Source of the DNA: Streptomyces sp. NBC_00440
Lineage (GTDB): Bacteria; Actinomycetota; Actinomycetes; Streptomycetales; Streptomycetaceae
DNA length: 64,000 nt
Direction of reading: 5' to 3'
Assembly (NCBI RefSeq): GCF_036014215.1
Contig: NZ_CP107921.1
Span: 3,149,001 to 3,213,000, forward strand
Numbering within the stretch: the first letter of the stretch is position 1; every line of letters begins with the position of its first letter. The position numbers were made by a program, and so were the translations under genes. The notes under the pieces were generated by a model. The model did not search any database. It had not been told where the DNA came from and was given only the letters and a program-made list of their open reading frames with translations. Below, one piece after another: positions 28,762 to 38,101 of the stretch.

Positions 28762-29136
28762 TCAGGCTCCTGCGGTGAGGGCCGCGTAGGCGGCGGCGTC
28801 CAGCAGGTCCGGCGAGCCGGTGATCCGCATCCGGAACAGCCAACCTGCCCCGAAAGGGGTGGCGTTGACCCGGCCGGGGTCAGCGACCGCGTCTTCGTTG
28901 ATCTCGACGATCTCGCCGTCGGCCGGCGCGTACAGGTCGCTCACCGACTTGGTCGACTCGATCTCTCCGCACACGTCGCCGGCCTTGACCGTCGCGCCGA
29001 CGGCGGGCAGGTCGAGGTAGACGACGTCGCCGAGCGCGTCGGCGGCGTGGGCGGTGACCCCGACGGTCGACAGGTCACCGTCGGTCGCGATCCACTCGTG
29101 GTCGCTGGTGTACATGAGGTCGGTGGGCAGGTTCAT
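28762..29136 (-). CDS. gcvH: Glycine cleavage system H protein
   Basis: 124 residues, normal length. It shuttles the aminomethyl group on a lipoyl arm between P, T and L proteins. The lipoylation site is the Lys in [12 protein letters not shown] (about residue 62), inside a lipoyl beta-barrel ([31 protein letters not shown]). Its ATG overlaps the gcvT stop by four bases, and lipA follows after one base. Confidence 0.97.
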   Translation of the reverse strand: MNLPTDLMYTSDHEWIATDGDLSTVGVTAHAADALGDVVYLDLPAVGATVKAGDVCGEIESTKSVSDLYAPADGEIVEINEDAVADPGRVNATPFGAGWLFRMRITGSPDLLDAAAYAALTAGA

Positions 29137-29960
29137 GGTTGTTCCCTCCGGAAATGGTCAGGCCCGGCGGCGGTGGAAGGGCGGCCGGGTCCTGGGTCGA
29201 ACAGCGTGGTGCGGACGGTGAGTTCCCTGCCGTACAGCGGCAGGCCGGCCTCACGGCGCAGCGTGTCGCGGCAGGCCAGGCCGCACGGGACCAGGCCGTG
29301 TTCCGCGCCCGCCGCGCTGACGGCCCGCCAGAGGGGCACCGCGTCCTGGGGGCGGCAGTAGATCTCCAGGCCGTCCTCGCCGGTGCGGCCGGTGCGGGCG
29401 AGCAGCACGTCGTGGTCCGCCAGCCGTGCCGGTCCGATCGCGTCGTACCGCAGCAACGGCACGTCGACGTCGGCCAGTTCGCTGACGATCTCCGGCGACT
29501 TCGGGCCCGGGACCGCGATCAGTGCCCAGTCGCCGGACGCGTCCCGGATCGTGGCGGCGTAGCCGTCGATCCGGTCACGCAGGCTGGAGAGCACGATCAG
29601 GGTGTTGGCGGCGTTGGCCACGACGAGGTATCGCTGCCCGGCCAGGCGGTGGACGAGGAGGTCGTCGAGTACTGCGCCGGTCTCGTGGACCAGCGTGGAG
29701 CTGCTGGTGCGGCCGACGGCGGTCTTCGACGGTTCCCCGGCCAGGGCGTGGTCGAGGGCCCGGCCCGCCTCGGGGCCGGACAGTTCGATCTCGCCCAGGT
29801 GGGTGAGGTCGAAGATTCCGGCGGTGGTCCGTACGGCGTGGTGCTCAGCCGGTCCGGAGGCGTAGCACAGCGGCATGGACCAGCCGGCGACGTCGGTGAA
29901 CCGCGCACCGAGCTCCGTGTGGACGTCGTGCAGTGGTGACTTCTTGGACAGGGTGGACAT
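29133..29960 (-). CDS. gcvT: Glycine cleavage T protein (aminomethyltransferase), C-terminally truncated
   Basis: 275 residues against about 365-375 for the family. It should transfer the methylene group from H protein to tetrahydrofolate. Residues 1-250 align in pattern with GcvT: LHDVHTELGARFTDVAGWSM, GIFDLTHLGEIELSGP, LDDLLVHRL, RTGRTGEDGLEIYC, LRREAGLPLYGRELT. After the usual FDPGPGR (normally followed by VV and the C-terminal barrel) the chain ends with [15 protein letters not shown] and stops, 4 bases inside gcvH. About 90-100 residues (GCV_T_C domain) are missing, and no room exists for them in another frame. It may be inactive or need a full copy elsewhere. The gap to gcvP is 27 bases. 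Confidence 0.88.
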   Translation of the reverse strand: MSTLSKKSPLHDVHTELGARFTDVAGWSMPLCYASGPAEHHAVRTTAGIFDLTHLGEIELSGPEAGRALDHALAGEPSKTAVGRTSSSTLVHETGAVLDDLLVHRLAGQRYLVVANAANTLIVLSSLRDRIDGYAATIRDASGDWALIAVPGPKSPEIVSELADVDVPLLRYDAIGPARLADHDVLLARTGRTGEDGLEIYCRPQDAVPLWRAVSAAGAEHGLVPCGLACRDTLRREAGLPLYGRELTVRTTLFDPGPGRPSTAAGPDHFRREQP

Positions 29961-29987
29961 GGTGGTTTCCCCTCGGACCGTGACCGG

Positions 29988-32849
29988 TCAGATCGACTCG
30001 AACGACTCGGGGGACGGGCAGGAACAGACCAGGTTCCGGTCGCCGTGTGCCTGGTCGATCCGGCCGACCGGCGGCCAGTACTTGTCCGGTGTGACGCCCG
30101 CCGGGAAGACGGCCCGTTCGCGCGAGTAGGCGTGGGTCCACCGACCGGCGAGCGCGGCCGCGGTGTGCGGTGCCTGTCGCAGCGGGGACCCGTCAAGGGT
30201 CCAGACGCCCTTGTCCACCAGGTCGGTCTCCGCGCGGATCGCGATCATCGCCTCGCAGAAGCGGTCCAGCTCCGCCAGGCTTTCGCTTTCCGTCGGCTCG
30301 ACCATCAGCGTGCCGGCGACCGGGAAACTCATCGTCGGCGCGTGGAAGCCGTAGTCGATGAGCCGCTTGGCGATGTCGTCGACCGTCACACCCGTCGCAG
30401 CGGTGATCGGGCGTACGTCGAGGATGCACTCGTGTGCGACGAGGCCGTCCTCCCCGGCGTACAGGACGGGGAAGTGCTGCGCGAGCCGGCGGGCGACGTA
30501 GTTGGCGCTCAGCACGGCTGTCTGTGTCGCCCTGGTCAGCCCTTCCCCGCCCATCATCCGGATGTAGGCCCACGGGATCGGCAGGATGCCGGCGCTGCCG
30601 AACGGTGCGGCGCTCACCGGTCCGGTCCCTGCCCGGCTCCCGGTGTCGGGGTGCAGCCGGTGCGTGGGCAGGTACGGCGCGAGGTGCTCGGCCACCGCGA
30701 CCGGGCCGACGCCCGGCCCGCCGCCGCCGTGCGGGATGCAGAACGTCTTGTGCAGGTTGAGGTGGGACACGTCGCCACCGAACTCACCGGGCTTGGCGAC
30801 GCCGAGCAGCGCGTTGAGATTGGCCCCGTCGACGTACACCTGTCCGCCGTGCTCGTGCACCAGCTCGCACAGCCGGGTGATGCTCTCCTCGTAGACACCG
30901 TGCGTCGAGGGGTACGTCACCATGATCGCGGCCAGGGCTTCGGCGTGCTCGGCGCACTTCGCCTTGAGGTCGTCGAGGTCGACCGTGCCGTCGGGCCGTG
31001 ATGCCACCACGACCACACGCATCCCGGCCATGACGGCGGACGCCGCGTTGGTGCCGTGGGCGCTTGCCGGTATCAGGCACACGTCGCGTCCGGCCTGGCC
31101 GTTGCTGCCGTGGTAGCCGCGGATCGCCAGCAGGCCCGCGAGTTCGCCCTGTGATCCGGCGTTCGGCTGGACGGAGACCTTGGCGTAGCCGGTGACCTCG
31201 GCCAGCCATGTCTCCAGCTGCCCGATGAGGGTCAGGTACCCGGCCGCGTCGGTGACCGGCGCGAACGGGTGCAGGTCCGCGAAGCCGGGCCAACTGACCG
31301 GTTCCATCTCTGTGGTCGCGTTGAGCTTCATCGTGCAGGACCCGAGCGGGATCATGCCGCGGTCCAGCGCGAAGTCACGGCCCGAGAGCTTGCGCAGGTA
31401 GCGAAGCATCGCGGTTTCGGAGCGGTGCTGGTGGAAGACGGGATGGGTGAGGAAGGGGGAGGTACGGCGCAGTCCCGGCGGAATCGTCACCGGAGCGTCG
31501 GCCGCCGGCTCGTCCTGGTCGCCCCCGGACCGGCCGAACGCGTCGAGTACGAGGCGGACATGGTCCTCGGTCGTGACCTCGGAGCAGGAGACGCCGACGT
31601 GGTCGCCGTCCACCAGCCGCAGCCGCAGGCCCTTGCCGTGCGCAGCCGCGACGACCTCTTCGGCGCGGCCGTCGACCCGTACCAGCAGGGTGTCGAAGAT
31701 CGCGCGGTGCACCACCGTGATCCCGGCCGTCCGCAGCCCGGCGGCAATGAGCGTGGCGTGCCGGTGCGTTCGCCGGGCGATCTCGGCCAGGCCTTCGGGG
31801 CCGTGGTGGACGGCGTACATCGATGCGACCACGGCCAGCAGCACCTGCGCGGTACAGATGTTGGACGTCGCCTTGTCGCGCCGGATGTGCTGCTCTCGGG
31901 TCTGCAGGGCGAGCCGGTACGCCGGCCGGCCCGCGCTGTCCACGGACACGCCCACGAGCCGGCCGGGCACATGACGTTCCAGCCCTGCGCGGACGGCGAT
32001 GTAGCCGGCGTGCGGCCCGCCGTAGAACAGCGGGACACCGAACCGCTGGGACGAGCCCACGGCGATGTCGGCGCCGAACTCACCCGGTGGCACGAGCAGG
32101 GTGAGCGCCAGCAGGTCGGCGGTCACGGTGACCAGCGCCCCGCGGGCCCGTGCCGCAGCGGTCACCTCGCGCAGGTCGCGGACGGCGCCCGAGCAGCCCG
32201 GGTAGGACAGCACCACTCCGAAGAAGTCCCCATCGGGCAGCGGCTCGTCGACATCGATCCCGACGACCTCGATGCCGACCGCGGCGGCGCGCGTGCGCAG
32301 GACGTCGAGGGTCTGCGGCAGGGTGTCGCGGTCGACCAGGACGCGGGGGCGGACTCCGCGTACGGCGCGGCGCATGACGGTGACGGCTTCGGCGACGGCG
32401 GTGCCTTCGTCGAGCAGCGACGCGTTGGCGGTCGGCAGCCCGGTGAGGTCGCCGACCATGGTCTGGAAGTTGATCAGCGCTTCGAGCCGCCCCTGGCTGA
32501 TCTCCGGCTGGTACGGCGTGTAGGCGGTGTACCACGCCGGGTCCTCCAGCACGTTGCGCCGGATCACCGCGGGCGTGGTGGTCGCGTGGTAGCCGAGGCC
32601 GATCATCGGGACGGCCGCGGTATTCCTGCTCGCCATCTCCTGCAGTTCGGCGCGTGCCTCCGCCTCGGTGGCGGCGGCGGGCAGGTTCAGTTCGGAGGTG
32701 TTCCGGATGCCGCCCGGAACGGCCGCGTCCATGAGGCCGGCCAGTGTCGGGTAACCGACTTCGGCCAGCATCTTGGCCTGGTCGGTTTCGCTGACACCGA
32801 TGTGACGGGTGGCGAACTCTCCGGACGCGGAGGCACCGGGTGAGGTCAT
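29988..32849 (-). CDS. gcvP: Glycine dehydrogenase (decarboxylating), P protein
   Basis: 953 residues from ATG 32849, chosen for GGGAG just upstream; an ATG at 32867 lies before that ribosome site. It decarboxylates glycine using pyridoxal phosphate and loads the aminomethyl group onto GcvH. The two homologous halves of the fused P protein are present. The PLP lysine lies in [17 protein letters not shown] in the second half. The N-terminus has the usual [17 protein letters not shown] and [17 protein letters not shown]. It is the first gene of the operon behind the glycine riboswitch. Confidence 0.97.
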   Translation of the reverse strand: MTSPGASASGEFATRHIGVSETDQAKMLAEVGYPTLAGLMDAAVPGGIRNTSELNLPAAATEAEARAELQEMASRNTAAVPMIGLGYHATTTPAVIRRNVLEDPAWYTAYTPYQPEISQGRLEALINFQTMVGDLTGLPTANASLLDEGTAVAEAVTVMRRAVRGVRPRVLVDRDTLPQTLDVLRTRAAAVGIEVVGIDVDEPLPDGDFFGVVLSYPGCSGAVRDLREVTAAARARGALVTVTADLLALTLLVPPGEFGADIAVGSSQRFGVPLFYGGPHAGYIAVRAGLERHVPGRLVGVSVDSAGRPAYRLALQTREQHIRRDKATSNICTAQVLLAVVASMYAVHHGPEGLAEIARRTHRHATLIAAGLRTAGITVVHRAIFDTLLVRVDGRAEEVVAAAHGKGLRLRLVDGDHVGVSCSEVTTEDHVRLVLDAFGRSGGDQDEPAADAPVTIPPGLRRTSPFLTHPVFHQHRSETAMLRYLRKLSGRDFALDRGMIPLGSCTMKLNATTEMEPVSWPGFADLHPFAPVTDAAGYLTLIGQLETWLAEVTGYAKVSVQPNAGSQGELAGLLAIRGYHGSNGQAGRDVCLIPASAHGTNAASAVMAGMRVVVVASRPDGTVDLDDLKAKCAEHAEALAAIMVTYPSTHGVYEESITRLCELVHEHGGQVYVDGANLNALLGVAKPGEFGGDVSHLNLHKTFCIPHGGGGPGVGPVAVAEHLAPYLPTHRLHPDTGSRAGTGPVSAAPFGSAGILPIPWAYIRMMGGEGLTRATQTAVLSANYVARRLAQHFPVLYAGEDGLVAHECILDVRPITAATGVTVDDIAKRLIDYGFHAPTMSFPVAGTLMVEPTESESLAELDRFCEAMIAIRAETDLVDKGVWTLDGSPLRQAPHTAAALAGRWTHAYSRERAVFPAGVTPDKYWPPVGRIDQAHGDRNLVCSCPSPESFESI

Positions 32850-32910
32850 GGCGGGAGGCTCCCTCATGAGGGCACCGCGGAAGCGGCGCCGTGGATGGGT
32901 GACCTCCCCG

Positions 32911-33092
32911 CTCTGTCATCGGTACCTGAGAGCTTCACCGCCGGGTCGGGCGGTTTGCACCGTGGGCGCAGGACACGCGGTCCTGACTTTCCAGAGTTGC
33001 CTCACCGAAGCGGTAGTTGGGCCTGAGAGATTCTGGGGAAGGTTGCTCCTTCGGCGCCTCGCCAAGGATGGGCGAGGGCTCTCCCGCTTCGG
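32911..33092 (-). ncRNA. Tandem glycine riboswitch upstream of gcvP
   Basis: Read on the minus strand there are two glycine aptamers in series. Aptamer 1 (33092 to 33005): P1 is CCGAAGCGG/CCGCTTCGG (9 bp, perfect), followed by GGGAGAG, the conserved GCGCCGAAGGAGCAA and AATCTCTCAGG. Aptamer 2 (about 32997 to 32911): CTCTGGAAAG, GCGCCCACGGTGCAAA, GAAGCTCTCAGG and closing GACAGAG. Between aptamer 2 and the gcvP start a hairpin (GGCGCCGC-TTCC-GCGGTGCC, about 32874-32893) and the GGGAGCCTCCC element that contains the ribosome site could form the expression platform. Glycine binding would be expected to switch the catabolic operon on, as in other gcv leaders. Confidence 0.9.
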
Positions 33093-33123
33093 TTCGAACG
33101 GCACGATGTGGAGTTGTCGGGCC

Positions 33124-33168
33124 TGACCGAAAGGTCAGGTGAAGTGAGGTGCGGTGAGGTGCGGTTTG
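33124..33168. repeat. Short AGGT(C/G)(A/C)GGTG direct repeats
   Basis: AGGTCAGGTGAAGTGAGGTGCGGTGAGGTGCGG, a run of 5-10 base near-repeats, separates the third glycine-aptamer-like element from the tandem riboswitch. It looks like slippage, and it lies inside the 536-bp gene-free gap between gcvP and the pucR-type gene. Confidence 0.45.
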
Positions 33169-33214
33169 CGGATGCGAGCACGGGGCCGGCGACGGGATCC
33201 TTCGTCACTTCTCA

Positions 33215-33305
33215 TGTGCCGAACGGTCCTGAGAGCTTCGCCGCGATTCCGCGGCCCGCACCCTGGGCGAGACGCCTGAGCGTCTGCTCTTCCGGAGTCC
33301 GCCGG
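33215..33305 (-). ncRNA. Third glycine-aptamer-like element upstream of the tandem riboswitch
   Basis: On the minus strand from about 33305: CTCCGGAAGAGC, then P2 AGACGC/GCGTCT, the core GCCCAGGGTGC (compare GCCCACGGTGC in aptamer 2), P3 GCCGCG-GAAT-CGCGGC, then GAAGCTCTCAGGACC. The spacing and core bases match the second aptamer of the tandem unit, while the closing stem (CTCC.. with ..CATGAG) is weaker. It has the same direction as the tandem riboswitch and is about 120 bases upstream of it. It could be a working singlet or a decayed duplicate. Confidence 0.65.
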
Positions 33306-33385
33306 AGAGTTGCCGGCGGATGGCCGGATCTTGCGAGGAACATACGAGCTCGCCACGCGGCCGTCAAGTGCCCCCCGTTCCGGGA

Positions 33386-34963
33386 TCATCGGTCGTCCCC
33401 GGCCCTGTCATCACTCCCCCGAGCGCGATGTGCGTTCCTGCCGGTGCCTTCCGGTTCAGCGGCGCCCGGCAGCATCGAACGCGCTTGCAGGGCAAGCCAC
33501 AGCTCGGCGATGTCCCGGGTGCGGTCGAGGTTGAGCCCGGTGATGTCTTCGACCTTGCGGATCCGGTAGAGCACTGTCTGCCGGTGCACATGCAAGGCAT
33601 TCGCCGTCTTCTGCCAGGAGCGCTGATGGTCGAAGAAGCTCTCCAGGGTGGGCAGGAGTTCGCCCCGGTGCTTGGACTCATGCTCCAGGAGCCGCCCGAG
33701 CACACGGTCGACGAGTGCCATCGCGTCGTCGATGCCGGAAACACCGAGGAACGGCGTGGCCTCCCCGTAGCGGAAGGTAGGCGTCTTGTTGTGCTCGGCC
33801 GACTGGCTCGCCCAGCGTGCCTCCCGTGCCGCCTCGGGGATGCGGTCCATGGTCTTGACCGGGCTGCTCACCCCCACCGACGCGGAGGGACCGACGTGGG
33901 AATGGACGATGCGCAGCACCCTCTCCTTGTCGTGCGCCAGCAGGTAGAGCACCCCGGAGCGGTGCACGACCAGATGCGGAACCCCGTTGCGCCACAGAGC
34001 GACGTGCACTTCACGCAGCCGGGCGCTGTCGTCGGATGAGACGGCGTACAGGACCGCGGACGCCGGATCGATCCCGGCTTCGAGGAGTTGGCTGCGACCG
34101 CCCCTGGGCTCGGCGCTGCCGTCGATGAGCCGGGCCAGGAACTCGGCACCTTGCCGCCGGCGGTGCTCCAGGTCCACCAGGGCCTGGGACATCTCCAGGG
34201 CGATCACGGTCGCGGCGTGCTGCATGAGGATGGCGTCGAGCACGCTCTGCCCGTCGGAGACCAGGACGAGCACGGCACCGGGCTGGGTGGGAATGTCCGC
34301 CAGCCGCATCTCCCGGCCGTCGCCCAGATACGTGACGAACGCCCCGGCGCTGACCTGCCGGGAACCGAGGTGGGCCTGCGACAGGGCCTGGCGAAGCCTC
34401 TCGTCGAGTCCGGGGCTGTCGGGAAACCACGGTTCGGCGGACTCGCGGTGGCACACATGCAGCGCACAGCCCAACTGCTGCGACAACGCGGTGGCCAGCT
34501 GGGACGGCTTACGTTTTTCGGTGACCGCGCGTTGCAGTGCGTAATATATTCGCTCGGTCCGGATCAGCCGGTCCGACTGTTCCAGCAGGTTGGCGGCTGC
34601 CACCGCGCGGGAAATCGCGATGAACGGCATCGGATAGTCCACCAGAAGCACCGGGAGCGAGAGTGACTCGCTGACCTCGGTGAACCGCGCGGTGAGCGGT
34701 GGGCAGTACATCTTCTCGCCGATGGCGAGAGCGCTGGCGCCCGCTCCCATCAGCCGCCTCAGGAGTTCCTCCTGCTCACCGGCCGTCTTCGGAAACGACA
34801 TGCCGTTGGTCATCAGCAGCTCCCCGCCCGTCAGCCACTGCCACGGCTCAGGCAGGTCGGAGGTGTGCGTCCAGCTGACCTCCCGTTGCAGCCCGTCCCG
34901 GCCGGACAGGAGACGGAGCCGCAGGTGCGGCATCTCCAGCAGTTCTGCAACGGTGATCGTCAT
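33386..34963 (-). CDS. PucR-family transcriptional regulator
   Basis: 525 residues from ATG 34963; GTG 34981 would add six residues and neither has a strong ribosome site. The N-terminal PucR domain (about 1-120: ITVAELLEMPHLRLRLLSG, WTHTSDLPEPWQWLTGGELL) is followed by a GGDEF-like middle region. The C-terminal PucR HTH_30 domain (about 445-505) has TLESFFDHQRSWQKTANALH, VHRQTVLYRIRKVEDITG. PucR-type proteins activate purine, GABA and related nitrogen-compound pathways. The gene is divergent from the aldehyde dehydrogenase cluster across 207 bp and is the obvious regulator of it. It is also the gene nearest the glycine operon on its other side. Confidence 0.92.
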   Translation of the reverse strand: MTITVAELLEMPHLRLRLLSGRDGLQREVSWTHTSDLPEPWQWLTGGELLMTNGMSFPKTAGEQEELLRRLMGAGASALAIGEKMYCPPLTARFTEVSESLSLPVLLVDYPMPFIAISRAVAAANLLEQSDRLIRTERIYYALQRAVTEKRKPSQLATALSQQLGCALHVCHRESAEPWFPDSPGLDERLRQALSQAHLGSRQVSAGAFVTYLGDGREMRLADIPTQPGAVLVLVSDGQSVLDAILMQHAATVIALEMSQALVDLEHRRRQGAEFLARLIDGSAEPRGGRSQLLEAGIDPASAVLYAVSSDDSARLREVHVALWRNGVPHLVVHRSGVLYLLAHDKERVLRIVHSHVGPSASVGVSSPVKTMDRIPEAAREARWASQSAEHNKTPTFRYGEATPFLGVSGIDDAMALVDRVLGRLLEHESKHRGELLPTLESFFDHQRSWQKTANALHVHRQTVLYRIRKVEDITGLNLDRTRDIAELWLALQARSMLPGAAEPEGTGRNAHRARGSDDRAGDDR

Positions 34964-35000
34964 GCCAGGACGGTAGTTCACCCGGCGATCGTTATCACCT

Positions 35001-35056
35001 ATTTGTACAGAAGTGGCAGGCGCAGCCAGTCCACAGGACTGTGCGTCTGCACAAAT
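35001..35056. promoter_or_regulatory. Paired inverted repeats in the pucR/aldehyde dehydrogenase divergent promoter
   Basis: ATTTGTACAGA (35001-35011) and TCTGCACAAAT (35046-35056) are inverted copies matching at 10 of 11 bases. A perfect palindrome CAGTCC-ACA-GGACTG (35027-35041) lies between them. This A/T-rich symmetry stands out in a GC-rich genome and sits where a shared operator would be. Binding by the PucR-type protein is inferred. Confidence 0.55.
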
Positions 35057-35170
35057 CCGATGTCATCGCTTTGACGGATTGAGCAGAGCTCATGAGCGCG
35101 GTGGCGCGCACCATCGTGGGCAAGGCCTCACCTGCCGGGTGGGGTCAGCACCTGCAGAAAGGTTTCGTCC

Positions 35171-36733
35171 ATGTCTCTGGCTCTGCACACCACGAATGGG
35201 ACTCATCTGGTCCGTCCCTCACCGGACGCTCCGGCGCCGGTTCCCCCGGAGCTGCTTGCACCCATGAAGCACTTCATCAACGGTGTCTCCACCTCGGGGG
35301 CGAGCGTCGATGCCATCCCGGTGTACAACCCCGCCACCGGTTGCCGGATCAGCCAAGTCCTCCGGGGCACCGCGGAGGACGTCGACGCGGCCGTGCAAGC
35401 GGCCCAGGCCGCCTTCCTCACCTGGCGGGCTCTGACCCCCAAGGACCGGGCAGGTCTCCTGCTCAAGGCCGCGTCGGTGATGGAGGCGCACCGGGAGGAG
35501 CTCGCTGCCCTTGAGTCGGTGAACACCGGCAAGCCGCTGTGGCTCGCGCGCGAGGACGTCGACGGGTCGATCGACACCATGCAGTTCATGGCGGGCGCCG
35601 TCCGTGCGCAGCTCAGCCTCAGCGCCGGTGAGTACGCCGAGGGCCGGACGTCGATGATCGTCCGCGAGCCGGTGGGGGTGGTCGCCGCCATCACGCCATG
35701 GAACTACCCGTTGCTGACCGGGCTCTGGAAGATCGCGCCGATCCTGGCGGCCGGCAACACCTGTGTGCTCAAGCCGTCCGAGGCCACGCCCCTGACCTCG
35801 CTCCGTCTCGCCGGACTCCTCGCCGACGTACTGCCGCCGGGAGTGCTCAACGTCGTCACGGGCGAAGGGGCTGTCGTGGGTGAGGCGCTGGCCAGGCACC
35901 CCCAGGTCGCGATGATCTCGGTCACCGGCTCGGTGCGCAGCGGCCAGGCCGTCGCACGGGCGGCTTCCGACTCGGTGAAGCGGGTGCACCTGGAGCTCGG
36001 CGGCAAGGCCGCGGTCGTGGTCTTCCCCGATGCCGACATCGCGGCTGTTGCCGAGACCCTGCGCTTCGCCGGTTTCGGCAACAGCGGCCAGGACTGTGGC
36101 GCCGCCTGTCGCGTTCTGGTCCATGAGTCGGTGGCGGCCGACTTCGTCGACGCGCTCGTCGAACGGGCCGGGACGCTCGTGGTGGGTGACCCCGCCGCCG
36201 GCGACCAGGTGGAGATGGGCCCCGTCGTGTCCGAGGCGCACCACCGGACCGTTGCCGGCTTCGTGGAGCGCGCGGTCGCGGAAGGCGCGCGTGCGGCGAT
36301 CGGCGGCCACGCCCCCGAGGGGCCCGGATGGTTCTTTCCTCCGACGGTTCTCGTGGACGTGCCGGCCGGCGCCGAGTGCACGAAGGAGGAGATCTTCGGT
36401 CCCGTCGTCACCGTCGAGACGTTCACCGATGAGCAGGCCGCGGTCACGGCGGCCAATGCGACGCCGTACGGCCTGTCGGCATCGGTGTGGACGGAGAACG
36501 CGCGACGCGCCGCCGACCTGCCGCGGCAGCTCGACTTCGGCACGGTGTGGGTCAACGACCATCTGACGTTCGCGACCGAGATGCCCTGGGGCGGCTTCAA
36601 GGCGTCGGGCTACGGCCGGGACCTGTCGGCCTACGCACTCGACGACTACTCCCGCACCAAGCACGTGATGGTGAACCGGTCACGCCCGGAAGCCCCGGCG
36701 GCCGATGGACGCGAAGGGGCCGACGCACGATGA
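35171..36733 (+). CDS. Aldehyde dehydrogenase (gamma-aminobutyraldehyde/betaine-aldehyde type)
   Basis: 520 residues. NAD(P)-dependent oxidation of an aldehyde to its acid. The ALDH elements are present: ITPWNYPLLTGLWKIAPILAAGN (cofactor region), VTGSVRSGQ, LELGGKAAVV (general-base Glu near 275), and GQDCGAACRV with the catalytic Cys309; EEIFGPVVTVETF and PWGGFKASGYGRDL follow. The closest family feel is aminobutyraldehyde/puuC-patD dehydrogenases. An extra N-terminal 30 residues precede MKHFINGVSTSG; an internal start at 35264 is possible. Its last bases overlap the FAD oxidase start (ATGA), and the permease and ureohydrolase follow, so it is likely part of an aminoaldehyde or guanidino-aldehyde pathway. 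Confidence 0.93.
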   Translation: MSLALHTTNGTHLVRPSPDAPAPVPPELLAPMKHFINGVSTSGASVDAIPVYNPATGCRISQVLRGTAEDVDAAVQAAQAAFLTWRALTPKDRAGLLLKAASVMEAHREELAALESVNTGKPLWLAREDVDGSIDTMQFMAGAVRAQLSLSAGEYAEGRTSMIVREPVGVVAAITPWNYPLLTGLWKIAPILAAGNTCVLKPSEATPLTSLRLAGLLADVLPPGVLNVVTGEGAVVGEALARHPQVAMISVTGSVRSGQAVARAASDSVKRVHLELGGKAAVVVFPDADIAAVAETLRFAGFGNSGQDCGAACRVLVHESVAADFVDALVERAGTLVVGDPAAGDQVEMGPVVSEAHHRTVAGFVERAVAEGARAAIGGHAPEGPGWFFPPTVLVDVPAGAECTKEEIFGPVVTVETFTDEQAAVTAANATPYGLSASVWTENARRAADLPRQLDFGTVWVNDHLTFATEMPWGGFKASGYGRDLSAYALDDYSRTKHVMVNRSRPEAPAADGREGADAR

Positions 36734-37983
36734 GCGGCATCCGCACCGGCCTCAAGCGCGGAATCGTCTGGCAGAACTGGGGAGAGAACCAGGTCTTCAG
36801 CCCGGCCCAGTACGCCGAGCCGTCGAACGAGGCCGAGTTGCTGGCTGTCGTACGCCGGGCGATCGCCGAGGGGCTAAGCGTCCGGGTCGCCGGCACCGGG
36901 CACTCAAGTACACCGCTGGTGCAGACCGGCGGCCTGCTGCTGAGCCTCAAGCATCTCTCCGGCGTGACCGGCACGGATGTGACCCGGCGGCGGGCCCGGG
37001 CCCTGGCCGGTACCCCGATCAGTGCCTTCGGCGATGCGCTCTGGGAGGCCGGACTGGCACTGTCCAACCAGGGGGACATCGACAAGCAGACCATCGCCGG
37101 TGCGATCGCCACCGGCACCCACGGCTCGGGATCCGGTCTCGCGAGTTTCTCGGCAGCGGTCCGCTATGTCCGGCTCATCGACGGGAACGGCGATGTGGTG
37201 GAGATCGGTGAGGACGACCTCGACGTGCTCCGCGCCGCACAGGTGTCGCTGGGCTCGCTGGGCGTCGTCATCGAGGTGGAGCTCGAAGTGTCGCCCAAGT
37301 ACCACCTGCGCGAGACGATCACCTACCCGCACGTCGACGAGCTGATCAGCGGCTGGGACGTCAACCCCGACGCCCACCGGCACTTCTCGTTCCTCTGGTG
37401 CCCGACAGATGGAGGAGCCGAGCTCTTCGAGCTGCCCACGCCGGCCGGCCGGCCCATGGCGGACCGCGCGTACACCAAGGTGTACGACCTCGCGGAGATC
37501 CGTGAGCCGGAGGGCATCGACACCACCGAGGGCCACCGTGCCGACCGGTCCTACCGGATCTACCCCGACGGCTTCGGGCGCATCTTCAACGAGCTGGAGT
37601 ACTTCGTACCTCGTGAGCAGGGGCTCGACGCCTTCCGCGAGATCCGCGAACTCATCCACCGGAAGTACCCGAACGAGACCTACCCCGTCGAGGTGCGCTG
37701 GGTGGCCGCCGACGACGCCTACCTCTCGCAGCAGTACAAGCGGGACAACACGGTGATCACCATCACCGTCACGGCCGGCACCGACTACTGGGGTTACCTC
37801 TCCGACGTCGATGCCGTCCTGCAGCCGTACAACGCCCGTCCCCACTGGGGAAAGCTGCATTTCACGACCCGGGCTCGTATGGAGCAGATGTTTCCCGAGC
37901 TCGACAGATTCATCGGTATCCGCAAGCAGTTCGACCCCAGGGGTCTCTTTCTCAACGATCACCTGCGCCCGCTGCTCGGGTGA
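36730..37983 (+). CDS. FAD-linked alditol oxidase / D-arabinono-1,4-lactone oxidase family protein
   Basis: 417 residues from ATG 36730. VAO-type flavoenzyme with VRVAGTGHSSTPLV, in which His58 is the expected covalent-FAD histidine; TGTHGSGSGLASFS binds the pyrophosphate; RPHWGKLHF near the C-terminus is the ALO-domain HWGK motif. Characterised Streptomyces relatives (AldO) oxidise the C1 alcohol of alditols with O2, giving an aldehyde and H2O2. Here it is translationally coupled to an aldehyde dehydrogenase, which suggests alcohol to aldehyde to acid in two steps. The actual substrate is not evident. No export signal is seen, so it is cytoplasmic. Confidence 0.88.
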   Translation: MSGIRTGLKRGIVWQNWGENQVFSPAQYAEPSNEAELLAVVRRAIAEGLSVRVAGTGHSSTPLVQTGGLLLSLKHLSGVTGTDVTRRRARALAGTPISAFGDALWEAGLALSNQGDIDKQTIAGAIATGTHGSGSGLASFSAAVRYVRLIDGNGDVVEIGEDDLDVLRAAQVSLGSLGVVIEVELEVSPKYHLRETITYPHVDELISGWDVNPDAHRHFSFLWCPTDGGAELFELPTPAGRPMADRAYTKVYDLAEIREPEGIDTTEGHRADRSYRIYPDGFGRIFNELEYFVPREQGLDAFREIRELIHRKYPNETYPVEVRWVAADDAYLSQQYKRDNTVITITVTAGTDYWGYLSDVDAVLQPYNARPHWGKLHFTTRARMEQMFPELDRFIGIRKQFDPRGLFLNDHLRPLLG

Positions 37984-38101
37984 TCCGCACCGCGCGCACA
38001 CCGGGATCCCTGGTCGTGGCTCACGTCAACGGCCGCTCCCCACACCGGTTTTCGGCAGCTGCGCCGGCAGGTCATGGACCTTGCTTCGGAAGGACAGAGC
38101 A

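Noticed and set aside
28762..29200. Frameshift hiding the missing C-terminal domain of gcvT
   Set aside because: gcvH begins at the gcvT stop, leaving no space for 90-100 residues in any frame. It is a deletion, not a frameshift.
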